Part shown: piece after piece, positions 28,851 through 38,702 of the stretch
Layout of the letters: the number at the start of each line of letters is the position of its first letter
Numbering within the stretch: the first letter of the stretch is position 1
NCBI RefSeq assembly: GCF_014647875.1
Contig: NZ_BMQA01000047.1
Span: 1 to 51,288, forward strand
DNA: 51,288 bases
Reading direction: 5' to 3'
Origin: Streptomyces brasiliensis
Lineage (GTDB): Bacteria; Actinomycetota; Actinomycetes; Streptomycetales; Streptomycetaceae
Position numbers and translations under genes: made by a program
Notes under the pieces: model-generated
Databases searched by the model: none
What the model was told of the DNA's origin: nothing
Seen by the model: only the letters and a program-made list of their open reading frames with translations

Positions 28851-30130
28851 ACGACCTGTACTCCCGCCACCGCGGTGTCCTCCCCGACTGGCTCGCCCTC
28901 TACTACGAGGACCCCCTCGAGATCACCCACGGCGAGGGCCGCCACGTCTGGGACTCCAGCGGCAACCGGTATCTGGACTTCTTCGGCGGCATCCTGACCA
29001 CGATGACCGCGCACGCGCTGCCCGAGGTGACCAAGGCGGTCGCCGAGCAGGCCGGACGGATCATCCACTCGTCCACGCTCTATCTCAACCGGCCGATGGT
29101 CGAACTCGCCGAGCGCGTCGCCCAGGTGAGCGGCATCCCGGACGCCCGCGTCTTCTTCACCACCTCCGGCACCGAGGCCAACGACACCGCCCTGCTGCTC
29201 GCCACCACCCACCGGAGCAGCAACACGGTCCTGGCGATGCGCAACAGCTACCACGGCCGCTCCTTCAGCGCGGTCGGCGTCACCGGCAACCGCGGCTGGT
29301 CCCCGACGTCGCTGTCCCCGCTCCAGACGCTGTACGTCCACGGCGGCGTCCGCACCCGCGGCCCGTTCGCCGGGCTGAGCGACGGCGAGTTCATCGCGGC
29401 CTGCGTCGCGGACCTCAAGGACCTGCTCGGCCACACCCGCCCGCCCGCGGCCCTGATCGCCGAGCCCATCCAGGGCGTCGGCGGCTTCACCTCCCCGCCC
29501 GACGGCCTGTACGCCGCCTTCCGCGAGGTGCTCCAGGAGTACGGCATCCTGTGGATCGCCGACGAGGTGCAGACCGGCTGGGGCCGCACCGGCGACAACT
29601 TCTGGGGCTGGCAGGCGCACGGGCAGAACGGACCGCCGGACATCGTCACCTTCGCCAAGGGCATCGGCAACGGCATGTCCATCGGCGGTGTCGTGGCCCG
29701 CGCGGAGATCATGAACTGCCTGGACAGCAACAGCATTTCGACGTTCGGCGGCACCCAGGTCACCATGGCGGCGGGCCTGGCCAACCTGAACTACCTGCTG
29801 GAACACGACCTCCAGGGCAACGCCCGGCGCGTCGGCGGACTCCTCATCGAGCGGCTGCGCGCCGGCACCGCGAAACTCCCGGGCGTACGGGAGGTGCGCG
29901 GGCGCGGGCTGATGATCGGTGTCGAGCTGGTGAAACCGGGGACCGACGAGGCCGATCCGCAGGCCGCGTCCGCCGTCCTCGAGGCGGCCCGGGAGGGTGG
30001 GCTGCTCATCGGCAAGGGCGGCGGGCACAACACCAGCGCGCTGCGCATCGCCCCGCCGCTGTCGCTGACCGTCGCGGAGGCCGAGGAGGGCGCCGCGATC
30101 CTTGAGAACGCCCTGAGGAGCGTCCACTAG
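28847..30130 (+). CDS. Class III PLP-dependent aminotransferase
   Basis: 427 residues from GTG 28847, overlapping the amidohydrolase stop. Motifs: TTSGTEANDTALLLAT (cofactor phosphate), ALIAEPIQGVGGF, WIADEVQTGWGRTG (PLP-nitrogen Asp) and FAKGIGNGMSIGG with the Schiff-base lysine. The class includes beta-alanine:pyruvate, 4-aminobutyrate and alanine-glyoxylate-2-type transaminases. Given its neighbours, removal of the amino group from beta-alanine or 3-aminoisobutyrate is the most likely job. A PucR regulator gene follows 20 bases downstream. Confidence 0.88.
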   Translation: MNDLYSRHRGVLPDWLALYYEDPLEITHGEGRHVWDSSGNRYLDFFGGILTTMTAHALPEVTKAVAEQAGRIIHSSTLYLNRPMVELAERVAQVSGIPDARVFFTTSGTEANDTALLLATTHRSSNTVLAMRNSYHGRSFSAVGVTGNRGWSPTSLSPLQTLYVHGGVRTRGPFAGLSDGEFIAACVADLKDLLGHTRPPAALIAEPIQGVGGFTSPPDGLYAAFREVLQEYGILWIADEVQTGWGRTGDNFWGWQAHGQNGPPDIVTFAKGIGNGMSIGGVVARAEIMNCLDSNSISTFGGTQVTMAAGLANLNYLLEHDLQGNARRVGGLLIERLRAGTAKLPGVREVRGRGLMIGVELVKPGTDEADPQAASAVLEAAREGGLLIGKGGGHNTSALRIAPPLSLTVAEAEEGAAILENALRSVH

Positions 30131-30150
30131 CACCCACGCGAGGGGCCGTC

Positions 30151-31725
30151 ATGACCACCATCTTGGAAACCCCGGACACCCTGGAATCCGCCCTGTCGGT
30201 CCGTCAGGTCCTCGGTCTGGAACGGGTGCTGGCCGGGGAGCCCGAGGTGGTGGCCGGCGCCGGGCACCTCGACCGGCCGGTGCGCTGGGTGCACGTCGCC
30301 GAGGCGGCCGACGTCGGGGTGATGCTCAGCGGCGGCGAGATGGTGCTCACCACCGGGGTGCTGCTCGCCGGCGACGAGGGCAAGCAGGCCGAGTACATCC
30401 AGTCCCTGTACCGCGCCGAGGCCGCGGCCGTCGTCCTGGGCCTCGGCCGGGCCTTTCCCGCGCCGCCGGACGTGATGCGGCGGGCCGCCGAGCGGTGCGG
30501 GCTGCCCATGGTCGTCCTCCACCGTCCCTTCCCCTTCGCTGAGTTGACCGAGGAGGTGCAGTCCCGGCTCGTGCGGCGGAAGTTCGCCGCCGTCAGCCTG
30601 TCGGAGTCGGTACGCACCGCGCTCACCGCCCTCATCACCGCGGGCGCGCCGCTGCAGAGCCTCCTCGACGAGGTCGCCTCGCACAGCGCATGCCCGGTCG
30701 TCGTCACCAACCTCGCCCACCGCGTGCTGGCCACGGCGGGGGAGCGGCCGGCCGTCGACGACGTGCTGCGCGACTGGGAGCGCATCGCCCGGCAGGCCGG
30801 CGGCAACGAGGGCGACGGCTGGATCCGCGCCGAGCTCGGCGGGCGGGGTGAGCGGTGGGGGCAGATCGTGCTGTGCGGCCACCGGGGTGACATCGCGGCC
30901 GGACGGCTGCTCGCCGACCGGGCCGCCGAGGCGCTCGTCCTGCACCGCATGCTCGGCGGCGGCTCAGCCCACACCTGGGAGGAGCAGTCCGCACAGAGCC
31001 TGCTGACGGACCTGGTCTCCGGCGTCGTACCGGCACGGCAGTTGCTGCCGCGGGCACGGGCGGCCGGGCTTCCGGTCAACCGGCGCACCTTCGTACCGCT
31101 CGTCGTACGGGATGCCGACCCCACCCAACTCGACCGCGTCCTGCGCATGCTGGGCCTGCCCGGACTCGTCGCCGAGCTCGCCGACGGAGCCACCGCCGTG
31201 CTGCTCAGCCTCGCCCGCGACCAGGACGCCGAAGCGCTGGCCGCGCACTTCGCGGCACGGCTGCGGACGGCGTCAGGACAGGCCCGTACCGTCGTCGCGG
31301 CGGCCGGCCCGCGCACCGGCTGGGACGACGTGCCCACGGCCCTGCGCGAGGCCCAGCACGTCGCGGACGCCGTCGCCGACTCCTCGGCCGCCCTCGACCT
31401 CCCGGCAGTCGTCCGGCTCAAGGACGTCCATCTGCGCGGCCTGATCCGGCTGTTGCGCGACGATCCGCACGTACAGGCCTTCGCCGAGCGGGAGTTGGAC
31501 GGCCTGCTGTGCGCGCCCGGCGAGGACCTGCTCTCCGTGCTGCGCACCTACCTCGCCACCGGCCGAAACAAGTCCCGCACCGCCCAGCTCCACCACGTCT
31601 CACGCCCCGCGCTCTACCGCCGGCTCGAGGCGATACAGGCGCGGCTCGGCGTGGACCTCGACGACTTCGAACAGGCGGCCTCGGTGCACATCGCGCTCCT
31701 CGCGCATGACGCGCAACAGGGGTGA
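30151..31725 (+). CDS. PucR family transcriptional regulator
   Basis: 524 residues. An N-terminal PucR domain (about 18-135: SVRQVLGLERVLAGEPEVV, VLTTGVLLAG) is followed by a central GGDEF-like linker region and a C-terminal helix-turn-helix of the HTH_30 type near residue 460-515 (LRTYLATGRNKSRTAQLHHV, SRPALYRRLEAIQARLGVDL). PucR proteins control purine, pyrimidine and amine catabolism, usually as activators. It lies inside the cluster it probably controls. The GTGAAACATG boxes in both amidohydrolase promoters are candidate sites, one of them overlapping its own stop codon. Confidence 0.87.
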   Translation: MTTILETPDTLESALSVRQVLGLERVLAGEPEVVAGAGHLDRPVRWVHVAEAADVGVMLSGGEMVLTTGVLLAGDEGKQAEYIQSLYRAEAAAVVLGLGRAFPAPPDVMRRAAERCGLPMVVLHRPFPFAELTEEVQSRLVRRKFAAVSLSESVRTALTALITAGAPLQSLLDEVASHSACPVVVTNLAHRVLATAGERPAVDDVLRDWERIARQAGGNEGDGWIRAELGGRGERWGQIVLCGHRGDIAAGRLLADRAAEALVLHRMLGGGSAHTWEEQSAQSLLTDLVSGVVPARQLLPRARAAGLPVNRRTFVPLVVRDADPTQLDRVLRMLGLPGLVAELADGATAVLLSLARDQDAEALAAHFAARLRTASGQARTVVAAAGPRTGWDDVPTALREAQHVADAVADSSAALDLPAVVRLKDVHLRGLIRLLRDDPHVQAFAERELDGLLCAPGEDLLSVLRTYLATGRNKSRTAQLHHVSRPALYRRLEAIQARLGVDLDDFEQAASVHIALLAHDAQQG

Positions 31726-31762
31726 AACATGCGACGACCTGGGAAAACGGCGGTGAAACATG
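31722..31762 (+). promoter_or_regulatory. GTGAAACATG boxes 2 and 3, tandem
   Basis: GTGAAACATG occurs at 31722-31731 and 31753-31762, 31 bases apart (about three helix turns), each followed within a few bases by CGACGAC. They lie 119-159 bases before the second amidohydrolase gene. The same decamer precedes the first amidohydrolase gene, so a shared regulator such as PucR is inferred. Confidence 0.5.
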
Positions 31763-31880
31763 GGCCGACGACAGCGTGACACGGTGGCACGCCCCGTGCC
31801 CGCAGACGTGACACGATGCAACTCAAAGCGGGCTTCCGGGCTTTCTAGGCTCCTCGCACACCGAGCGACCGGAGGTCCCG

Positions 31881-32723
31881 ATGAGCAGAGTGATCCGTGC
31901 CGCCCTCTTCCAGACCGCCTGGACCGGCGACAAGGAGTCCATGATCCAGGTCCACGAGCAGGCGGCCCGCGACGCGGCCGCGCAGGGCGCCCAGGTGCTG
32001 TGCTTCCAGGAGCTGTTCTACGGGCCGTACTTCTGCCAGGTCCAGGACAAGGCGTTCTACGAGTACGCCGAGCAGATCCCCGAGGGCCCAACCGTCCAGC
32101 GCTTCCAGGCGCTCGCGAAAGAACTGGGCATCGTCCTCGTCCTGCCGATGTACGAGGAGGAACAGCCCGGCGTCCTCTACAACACCGCGGCCGTGATCGA
32201 CGCGGACGGCTCCTACCTCGGCAAGTACCGCAAGACCCACATCCCGCAGGTGCAGGGCTTCTGGGAGAAGTTCTACTTCCGTCCCGGGAACAGCGGCTGG
32301 CCCGTCTTCGACACAGCGGTGGGCAGGATCGGCGTCTACATCTGCTACGACCGCCACTTCCCCGAGGGCTGGCGCGCCCTCGGCCTCGCGGGCGCCGAGA
32401 TCGTCTTCAACCCGTCGGCCACCTCCCGCGGCCTCTCCGCCTACCTCTGGCAGCTGGAACAGCCGGCGGCGGCCGTGGCCAACGAGTACTTCGTCGGCGC
32501 GATCAACCGGGTGGGCGTCGAGGAGTTGGGCGACAACGACTTCTACGGGACGACGTACTTCGTCGACCCGGAGGCCCAGTTCGTCGGCGAGGTGGCGAGC
32601 GACAAGGAAACGGAACTGGTGGTCCGCGACCTGGACATGGCGAAACTGCGGGAAGTGCGGGACCGCTGGCAGTTCTACCGCGACCGCACGCCCGGAACGT
32701 ATGGGCCGCTGACGGCGCCGTAA
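31881..32723 (+). CDS. Nitrilase-superfamily amidohydrolase (beta-ureidopropionase type), copy 2
   Basis: 280 residues, same length as the gene at 28008 and aligning with it without gaps over its whole length. The triad is intact at identical positions: Glu44 (FQELF), Lys118 (KYRKTHIP) and Cys155 (YICYDRHFPEG). Differences concentrate in residues 20-100 and the last 20, which line the substrate entrance in this fold, so the two copies may prefer different carbamoyl amino acids. GGAGGT precedes the start by eight bases. It has its own promoter region with two GTGAAACATG boxes, and a strong hairpin follows it. The dihydropyrimidinase gene comes next. Confidence 0.85.
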   Translation: MSRVIRAALFQTAWTGDKESMIQVHEQAARDAAAQGAQVLCFQELFYGPYFCQVQDKAFYEYAEQIPEGPTVQRFQALAKELGIVLVLPMYEEEQPGVLYNTAAVIDADGSYLGKYRKTHIPQVQGFWEKFYFRPGNSGWPVFDTAVGRIGVYICYDRHFPEGWRALGLAGAEIVFNPSATSRGLSAYLWQLEQPAAAVANEYFVGAINRVGVEELGDNDFYGTTYFVDPEAQFVGEVASDKETELVVRDLDMAKLREVRDRWQFYRDRTPGTYGPLTAP

Positions 32724-32737
32724 AAACCCCGGCCAAC

Positions 32738-32763
32738 CCCCGCGCCCCGTCAGGGGCGCGGGG
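32738..32763. terminator. Strong hairpin after amidohydrolase copy 2
   Basis: CCCCGCGCCCC (32738-32748) pairs perfectly with GGGGCGCGGGG (32753-32763) around the tetraloop GTCA, 14 bases after the stop codon. It should terminate or attenuate transcription before the dihydropyrimidinase gene. It is also the head of intergenic repeat copy C. Confidence 0.7.
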
Positions 32764-32815
32764 CTGACTCGATTTGCGGCTACCGCCGCGCGGGCGCGAC
32801 AGCCACAACGAACCG
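32738..32815 (+). repeat. Streptomyces-type intergenic repeat, copy C
   Basis: After the hairpin head, CTGACTCGATTTGCGGCTAC, CGCCGCGCGGGCGCG and ACAGCCACAACG follow the same order as the copies at 7705-7771 and 26768-26837 (reverse). All three lie between genes. This copy is the most complete. Confidence 0.65.
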
Positions 32816-32866
32816 CCACTCAGACCACGCACCCAGCGGAGCGCAAGCGCAGGAAAGGGGAACAAA

Positions 32867-34270
32867 ATGACCACCAGTACCGTGATTCGCAACGGTCTGG
32901 TCATCACCGCCGCCGATGAGATCCACGCCGACGTCTTGATCGAGGACGGCCGGATCGCCGCCCTCGCGGCGACCGGCACCCCCGCCGCCGAGGCCTTCAC
33001 CGCCGAGCGGGTCATCGACGCCACCGGGAAGTACGTGATCCCGGGGGGAGTCGACGCCCACACCCACATGGAGATGCCCTTCGGCGGCACCTACGCCGCC
33101 GACACCTTCGAGACCGGCACGAGGGCCGCCGCCTGGGGCGGGACGACCACGATCGTCGACTTCGCCATCCAGACGGTCGGCCACACCCTGCGCGAGGGTC
33201 TGGACGCGTGGCACGCCAAGGCCGAGGGCAACTGCGCCATCGACTACGGCTTCCACATGATCGTCTCCGACGTGAACCAGGAGACGCTCAAGGAGATGGA
33301 CCTGCTGGTGGAGGAGGGCGTGACCTCCTTCAAGCAGTTCATGGCCTACCCGGGCGTCTTCTACAGCGACGACGGCCAGATCCTGCGCGCCATGCAGCGG
33401 GCCGGTGAGAACGGTGGCCTGATCATGATGCACGCCGAGAACGGCATCGCGATCGACGTACTCGTGGAGCAGGCGCTGGCGCGGGGAGAGACCGATCCCC
33501 GGTATCACGGCGAGGTCCGCAAGGCACTCCTGGAGGCCGAGGCGACCCACCGCGCCATCAAGCTCGCGCAGGTCGCGGGCGCCCCGCTGTACGTCGTCCA
33601 CGTCTCGGCGACCGAGGCCGTCGCCGAACTGACCCGGGCGCGCGACGAGGGGCTGAACGTCTTCGGCGAGACCTGTCCGCAGTATCTGTTCCTGTCGACT
33701 GACAACCTCGCCGAACCCGACTTCGAGGGCGCCAAGTACGTGTGCTCGACGCCGCTGCGGCCCAAGGAGCACCAGGCCCAGCTGTGGAAGGGCCTGCGGA
33801 CCAACGACCTCCAGGTCGTCTCCACCGATCACTGCCCCTTCTGCTTCGTGGGCCAGAAGGAGCTGGGCCGGGGCGACTTCTCCAAGATCCCCAACGGAAT
33901 GCCCGGAGTCGAGAACCGGATGGACCTGCTCCACCAGGCCGTCGTCGACGGGCACATCTCCCGCCGCCGCTGGATCGAGATCGCCTGCGCCACCCCGGCG
34001 CGGATGTTCGGCCTGTACCCGAAGAAGGGCACCATTGCGCCGGGCGCCGACGCCGACGTCGTCATCTACGACCCGCACGCCGAGCAGGTCATGTCCGCCG
34101 AGACGCACCACATGAACGTCGACTACTCGGCGTACGAGGGCAAGCGGACCACCGGCCGGGTCGAGACGGTCCTCTCGCGCGGCGAACTCGTCATCACCGA
34201 GCGGGAGTACACCGGACACGCCGGGCACGGCGTCTACACCCCGCGCTCCACCTGCCAGTACCTCAACTAG
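32867..34270 (+). CDS. hydA: Dihydropyrimidinase / D-hydantoinase
   Basis: 467 residues, cyclic amidohydrolase superfamily. Binuclear metal ligands: HTHMEMP (two His, about 60-62), the carboxylated lysine in TSFKQFMAY, His in MMHAEN, His in VVHVSA and Asp in STDHCPF. It opens 5,6-dihydrouracil, dihydrothymine or 5-substituted hydantoins to N-carbamoyl amino acids, which the neighbouring nitrilase-fold enzymes would hydrolyse. ATG 32867 has AGGAAAGGGG upstream. An LLM oxidoreductase gene follows 12 bases after its stop, so the two share an mRNA. Confidence 0.92.
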   Translation: MTTSTVIRNGLVITAADEIHADVLIEDGRIAALAATGTPAAEAFTAERVIDATGKYVIPGGVDAHTHMEMPFGGTYAADTFETGTRAAAWGGTTTIVDFAIQTVGHTLREGLDAWHAKAEGNCAIDYGFHMIVSDVNQETLKEMDLLVEEGVTSFKQFMAYPGVFYSDDGQILRAMQRAGENGGLIMMHAENGIAIDVLVEQALARGETDPRYHGEVRKALLEAEATHRAIKLAQVAGAPLYVVHVSATEAVAELTRARDEGLNVFGETCPQYLFLSTDNLAEPDFEGAKYVCSTPLRPKEHQAQLWKGLRTNDLQVVSTDHCPFCFVGQKELGRGDFSKIPNGMPGVENRMDLLHQAVVDGHISRRRWIEIACATPARMFGLYPKKGTIAPGADADVVIYDPHAEQVMSAETHHMNVDYSAYEGKRTTGRVETVLSRGELVITEREYTGHAGHGVYTPRSTCQYLN

Positions 34271-34281
34271 GAGTCGCGCCA

Positions 34282-35301
34282 ATGGACTTCGGACTCGTCC
34301 TGCAGACCGACCCGCCGGCCTCGCGTGTCATCAGCCTGATGAAGCGGGCCGAGCGCAACGGCTTCCGCTACGGCTGGACCTTCGACTCCGCCGTACTGTG
34401 GCAGGAGCCGTTCGTGATCTACAGTCAGATTCTCGCGAACACCAGCAAGCTGACGGTCGGCCCCATGGTCACCAACCCGGGCACCCGCACCTGGGAGGTG
34501 ACCGCCTCCACCTTCGCCACCCTCAACGACATGTTCGGCAACCGCACCGTCTGCGGTATCGGACGCGGCGACTCTGCGATGCGTGTCGCAGGCCGCAAGC
34601 CCAACACCCTGGCCCGGATCAGCGAGGCCATGAAGGTGATCCGGGCGCTCGCGCGAGGCGAGGAGGCCGACCTCGGCGGCACGGTGATCCGTTTTCCATG
34701 GATCAGTCCCGGAGCCGAACTCCCCGTCTGGATGGCCGCGTACGGCCCCAAGGCGTTGAAGATGACCGGCGAGGAGGCCGACGGATTCATCCTCCAGCTG
34801 TCGGACCTGTACCTCACCGAGTACATGGTCAAGGCCGTGAAGGACGCGGCGGCCGCCGCCGGGCGCGACCCGTCCGAGGTCAGGGTCTGTGTCGCCGCCC
34901 CGGCGTACGTCACCGAGGACGACTCGCCCGAGTCGCTCGCCCACGCGCGCGATCAGTGTCGTTGGTTCGGCGGGATGGTCGGCAACCACGTCGCCGACCT
35001 CGTCGCCAAGTACGGCGAGCACTCCGCCGCCGTACCCGACGAACTCACCGACTACATCAAGGCCCGCGAGGGGTACGACTACTCCCACCACGGGCGCAGC
35101 GGCAACCCGGACACCCAGTTCGTGCCCGACGAGATCGTGGACCGGTTCTGCGTCATCGGGCCCGTCGAACGGCACATCGAGAAGCTGAACGCCCTGCGCG
35201 AGCTGGGCGTCGACCAGTTCGCGGTGTACGACATGCACGACGCCCAGGAAGCGGTCATCGACGCGTACGGCGCGCAGGTGATCCCCGCGGTCAACAGCTG
35301 A
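34282..35301 (+). CDS. LLM-class (TIGR03842-like) F420-dependent oxidoreductase
   Basis: 339 residues. The luciferase-like TIM barrel begins MDFGLVLQTDPPASRVISLM; TVCGIGRGDSAMRVAGRKP is the cofactor-phosphate region and FDSAVLWQEPF the substrate face. The subfamily uses F420 or FMN. It is transcribed directly after dihydropyrimidinase (AGGAG ribosome site overlapping that gene's stop region) and before the NCS1 permease, so a pyrimidine or hydantoin ring substrate is likely. It might act in place of the missing dihydropyrimidine dehydrogenase, or on another ring; the sequence cannot decide. Confidence 0.83.
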   Translation: MDFGLVLQTDPPASRVISLMKRAERNGFRYGWTFDSAVLWQEPFVIYSQILANTSKLTVGPMVTNPGTRTWEVTASTFATLNDMFGNRTVCGIGRGDSAMRVAGRKPNTLARISEAMKVIRALARGEEADLGGTVIRFPWISPGAELPVWMAAYGPKALKMTGEEADGFILQLSDLYLTEYMVKAVKDAAAAAGRDPSEVRVCVAAPAYVTEDDSPESLAHARDQCRWFGGMVGNHVADLVAKYGEHSAAVPDELTDYIKAREGYDYSHHGRSGNPDTQFVPDEIVDRFCVIGPVERHIEKLNALRELGVDQFAVYDMHDAQEAVIDAYGAQVIPAVNS

Positions 35302-35308
35302 TCCGTCC

Positions 35309-35343
35309 GGTCGAACGGTTGATCATTCCGTCAACGGTCGACC
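35309..35343. promoter_or_regulatory. Imperfect inverted repeat upstream of the NCS1 permease
   Basis: GGTCGA (35309-35314) and GTTGA (35318-35322) face TCAAC (35331-35335) and TCGACC (35338-35343), giving a two-part inverted repeat between the LLM gene and the permease. Possible operator for independent control of uptake. Confidence 0.4.
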
Positions 35344-35355
35344 CCCTCGTGAACT

Positions 35356-35393
35356 CCCCCTTCCCGCCGCCCCGGGGAGGGGGCCCAGGTCGC
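35356..35393. terminator. C/G-run hairpin between LLM gene and permease
   Basis: A run CCCCCTTCCC pairs with GGGGAGGGGG across an 8-base loop, with one wobble pair, about 60-90 bases after the LLM stop codon. Terminator-like by shape; it may reduce read-through into the permease gene. Confidence 0.4.
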
Positions 35394-35477
35394 TCCCACG
35401 GTCCGCCCAGGGGCGCACCCCTCATTCGGCGCCGCCCGCACGGCAACTCCCGTCCGTCCCAGTCGATTGGCCCGCCC

Positions 35478-37007
<1,530 letters not shown>

Positions 37008-37035
37008 CTGAGGGTCAACCCCGCTGGAAGGGCGG

Positions 37036-37704
37036 TCAGTTCGACTGATCGCCCGCCAGCACGGCCACCGCGCTCTTCGCGGCCCTGATGGCGCCCTTGT
37101 TGATCTCGTCGGCGCCTGGCGCCTTCTTCGTCTCGAAGTCGCTGCCGTTGTAGGTGACGATCACCAGGGCGTTGGACGCCCGGACGATCACCACGCCCTC
37201 ACGCGTGTCCTGCTTGTCCTCGGAGGTCAGGTTCACCACCGAATACCCGGCGTCGCCGACGCCCGGAACATCCCCTCCGCCGCTCTTGGCCTTGACGCGC
37301 TCCTTGTACTCCTTCTGTGCGGCCTGGTCCGACTCCGTGATCTCGTACGACACGTCGAGCCAGCGGTAGTCGTACCCCTTGAGCGCGTTCCAGGAGCAGG
37401 TGCGGCGCAGCTTCGTGTCCGTCGACGGGATCTCCTTGCCCGCCGTCTTGGCGCCCGGTACAAGGGATTTGACGGTCGTCGTACTCACACCCGCGCACGG
37501 TGAGGGCGCGTCGGAGTACGTCTTGGACACGGCCGTCGACGACGGCGCCGAGGACGACTGGCTGGCCGTCTTCGGCTCCGGCTGGTGTCCGCCGACGGGA
37601 GCCGCGGAGAACGGGCCGGTGGTCAGCGCCCAGCCGGCCGCGGCGAGCACGGCGACCGGCGAGAGACGCGCGGTGAGGGCGAGCGGCAGAGGAAGGGGAG
37701 ACAC
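37036..37704 (-). CDS. Secreted DUF3558-like protein
   Basis: 222 residues from GTG 37704, with GAGAAG seven bases upstream. A hydrophobic leader (VSPLPLPLALTARLSPVAVL) ends in Ala/Gly; there is no lipobox cysteine, so Sec export rather than lipidation is expected. A Ser/Thr-rich linker precedes a compact domain with one cysteine pair (SPCAGVSTTTV and RRTCSWNAL), the usual DUF3558 disulfide, and a closing segment VIVRASNALVIVTYNG. Function unknown; these are abundant surface proteins in actinobacteria. Confidence 0.72.
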   Translation of the reverse strand: MSPLPLPLALTARLSPVAVLAAAGWALTTGPFSAAPVGGHQPEPKTASQSSSAPSSTAVSKTYSDAPSPCAGVSTTTVKSLVPGAKTAGKEIPSTDTKLRRTCSWNALKGYDYRWLDVSYEITESDQAAQKEYKERVKAKSGGGDVPGVGDAGYSVVNLTSEDKQDTREGVVIVRASNALVIVTYNGSDFETKKAPGADEINKGAIRAAKSAVAVLAGDQSN

Positions 37705-37871
37705 GGCGCACTTCTCGTGGGGGAGGGTGTGCGGAGGTGGTCCGCACCGCGGACGGGACGCCAGTGTCACACGAGTAACTGTGGGGGCGGAAGTGCCAAC
37801 TCGCTCCGTACCCGCGCCGTGACGGTGAAGTGCCCCCGCCGTCCCGTGCATCGCGGGACGAACCGTACGCT

Positions 37872-38702
37872 TCAGGGGCGTACGGCCGACACGAGCCAGA
37901 CCCCGGCCCGCATGCGGACACCGTTCGGCCGCGTGTAGGGGCGCAGGGCGTCCTCCAGTTCCGCGCGCTTCTGCGGACCCACCACGGTGTCCGGAGAGCG
38001 CGAGAGCAGGAAGTCGACCGCGTCGCGGGCATCGCGGCCCCACTCGGTCTCGATGGTGACCGGCGTCACGGTCACGTCGTCGTATCCGTCCAGGACCTCA
38101 CGGATGCGGTCCGGGTCGGACAGTGACGCCATCGCCGTCGTCGCGACGACCGTGTCCGAATCGCCCGACTCGTCGGGTCCGTTCACGAGTTGGGAGAAGA
38201 GATACAGGGCCCGCGACTCCTCCCACTGCGGCCCCGACGGCTGCGGGCAGATGAACGTGAGCCGCCCGCCCGGCCGCAGTGCGCGCCACAGATTGCGGAA
38301 CGCCTCCGCGTGATCCGCGAAGAACATCACCCCGCCCCGGCTGATCACGTTGTCGTACCCGGCGTCCGGGAACGGATGCAGCTGTGCTTCGGCCAGTTCG
38401 TAGGCTGCGTTCGCGATGCCTTCGGCGACGGTGCTTTCGCGGGCACGCTCGAGGAGCGGCGCGGAGATGTCCACGCCGACCACGTGGCCGTCCTTGGCGA
38501 GCCGGGCCGCGCTGCGCGTGGTGGCGCCGGCGCCGCAGCCGACGTCCAGCACACGGTCGCCGGCCGCGATGTCGGCCGCGCCGAACAGGGCTTCGTCGAC
38601 GCCCGAGATCAGCCGGTCGTAGCGCGCGGTGTGGGCGGCCCAGTGCAGGCCGACGGAGCCGTTCCAGGCCTGCGCCTGACGGGGGTTGGCGATCGCGGTC
38701 AC
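37872..38702 (-). CDS. Class I SAM-dependent methyltransferase
   Basis: 276 residues from GTG 38702. Motif I VLDVGCGAGATT near residue 55, acidic GVDISAPLLERAR, FDNVISRGGVMFF-type motif II (YDNVISRGGVMFF) and RALRPGGRLTFI. The UbiE/small-molecule type is suggested by the C-terminal cap. The start overlaps the stop of the upstream AhpD-like gene (GTGA), so the two are one translational unit transcribed leftwards. Substrate unknown; perhaps a quinone-like or peroxidised small molecule, judged only from its partner. Confidence 0.85.
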   Translation of the reverse strand: MTAIANPRQAQAWNGSVGLHWAAHTARYDRLISGVDEALFGAADIAAGDRVLDVGCGAGATTRSAARLAKDGHVVGVDISAPLLERARESTVAEGIANAAYELAEAQLHPFPDAGYDNVISRGGVMFFADHAEAFRNLWRALRPGGRLTFICPQPSGPQWEESRALYLFSQLVNGPDESGDSDTVVATTAMASLSDPDRIREVLDGYDDVTVTPVTIETEWGRDARDAVDFLLSRSPDTVVGPQKRAELEDALRPYTRPNGVRMRAGVWLVSAVRP

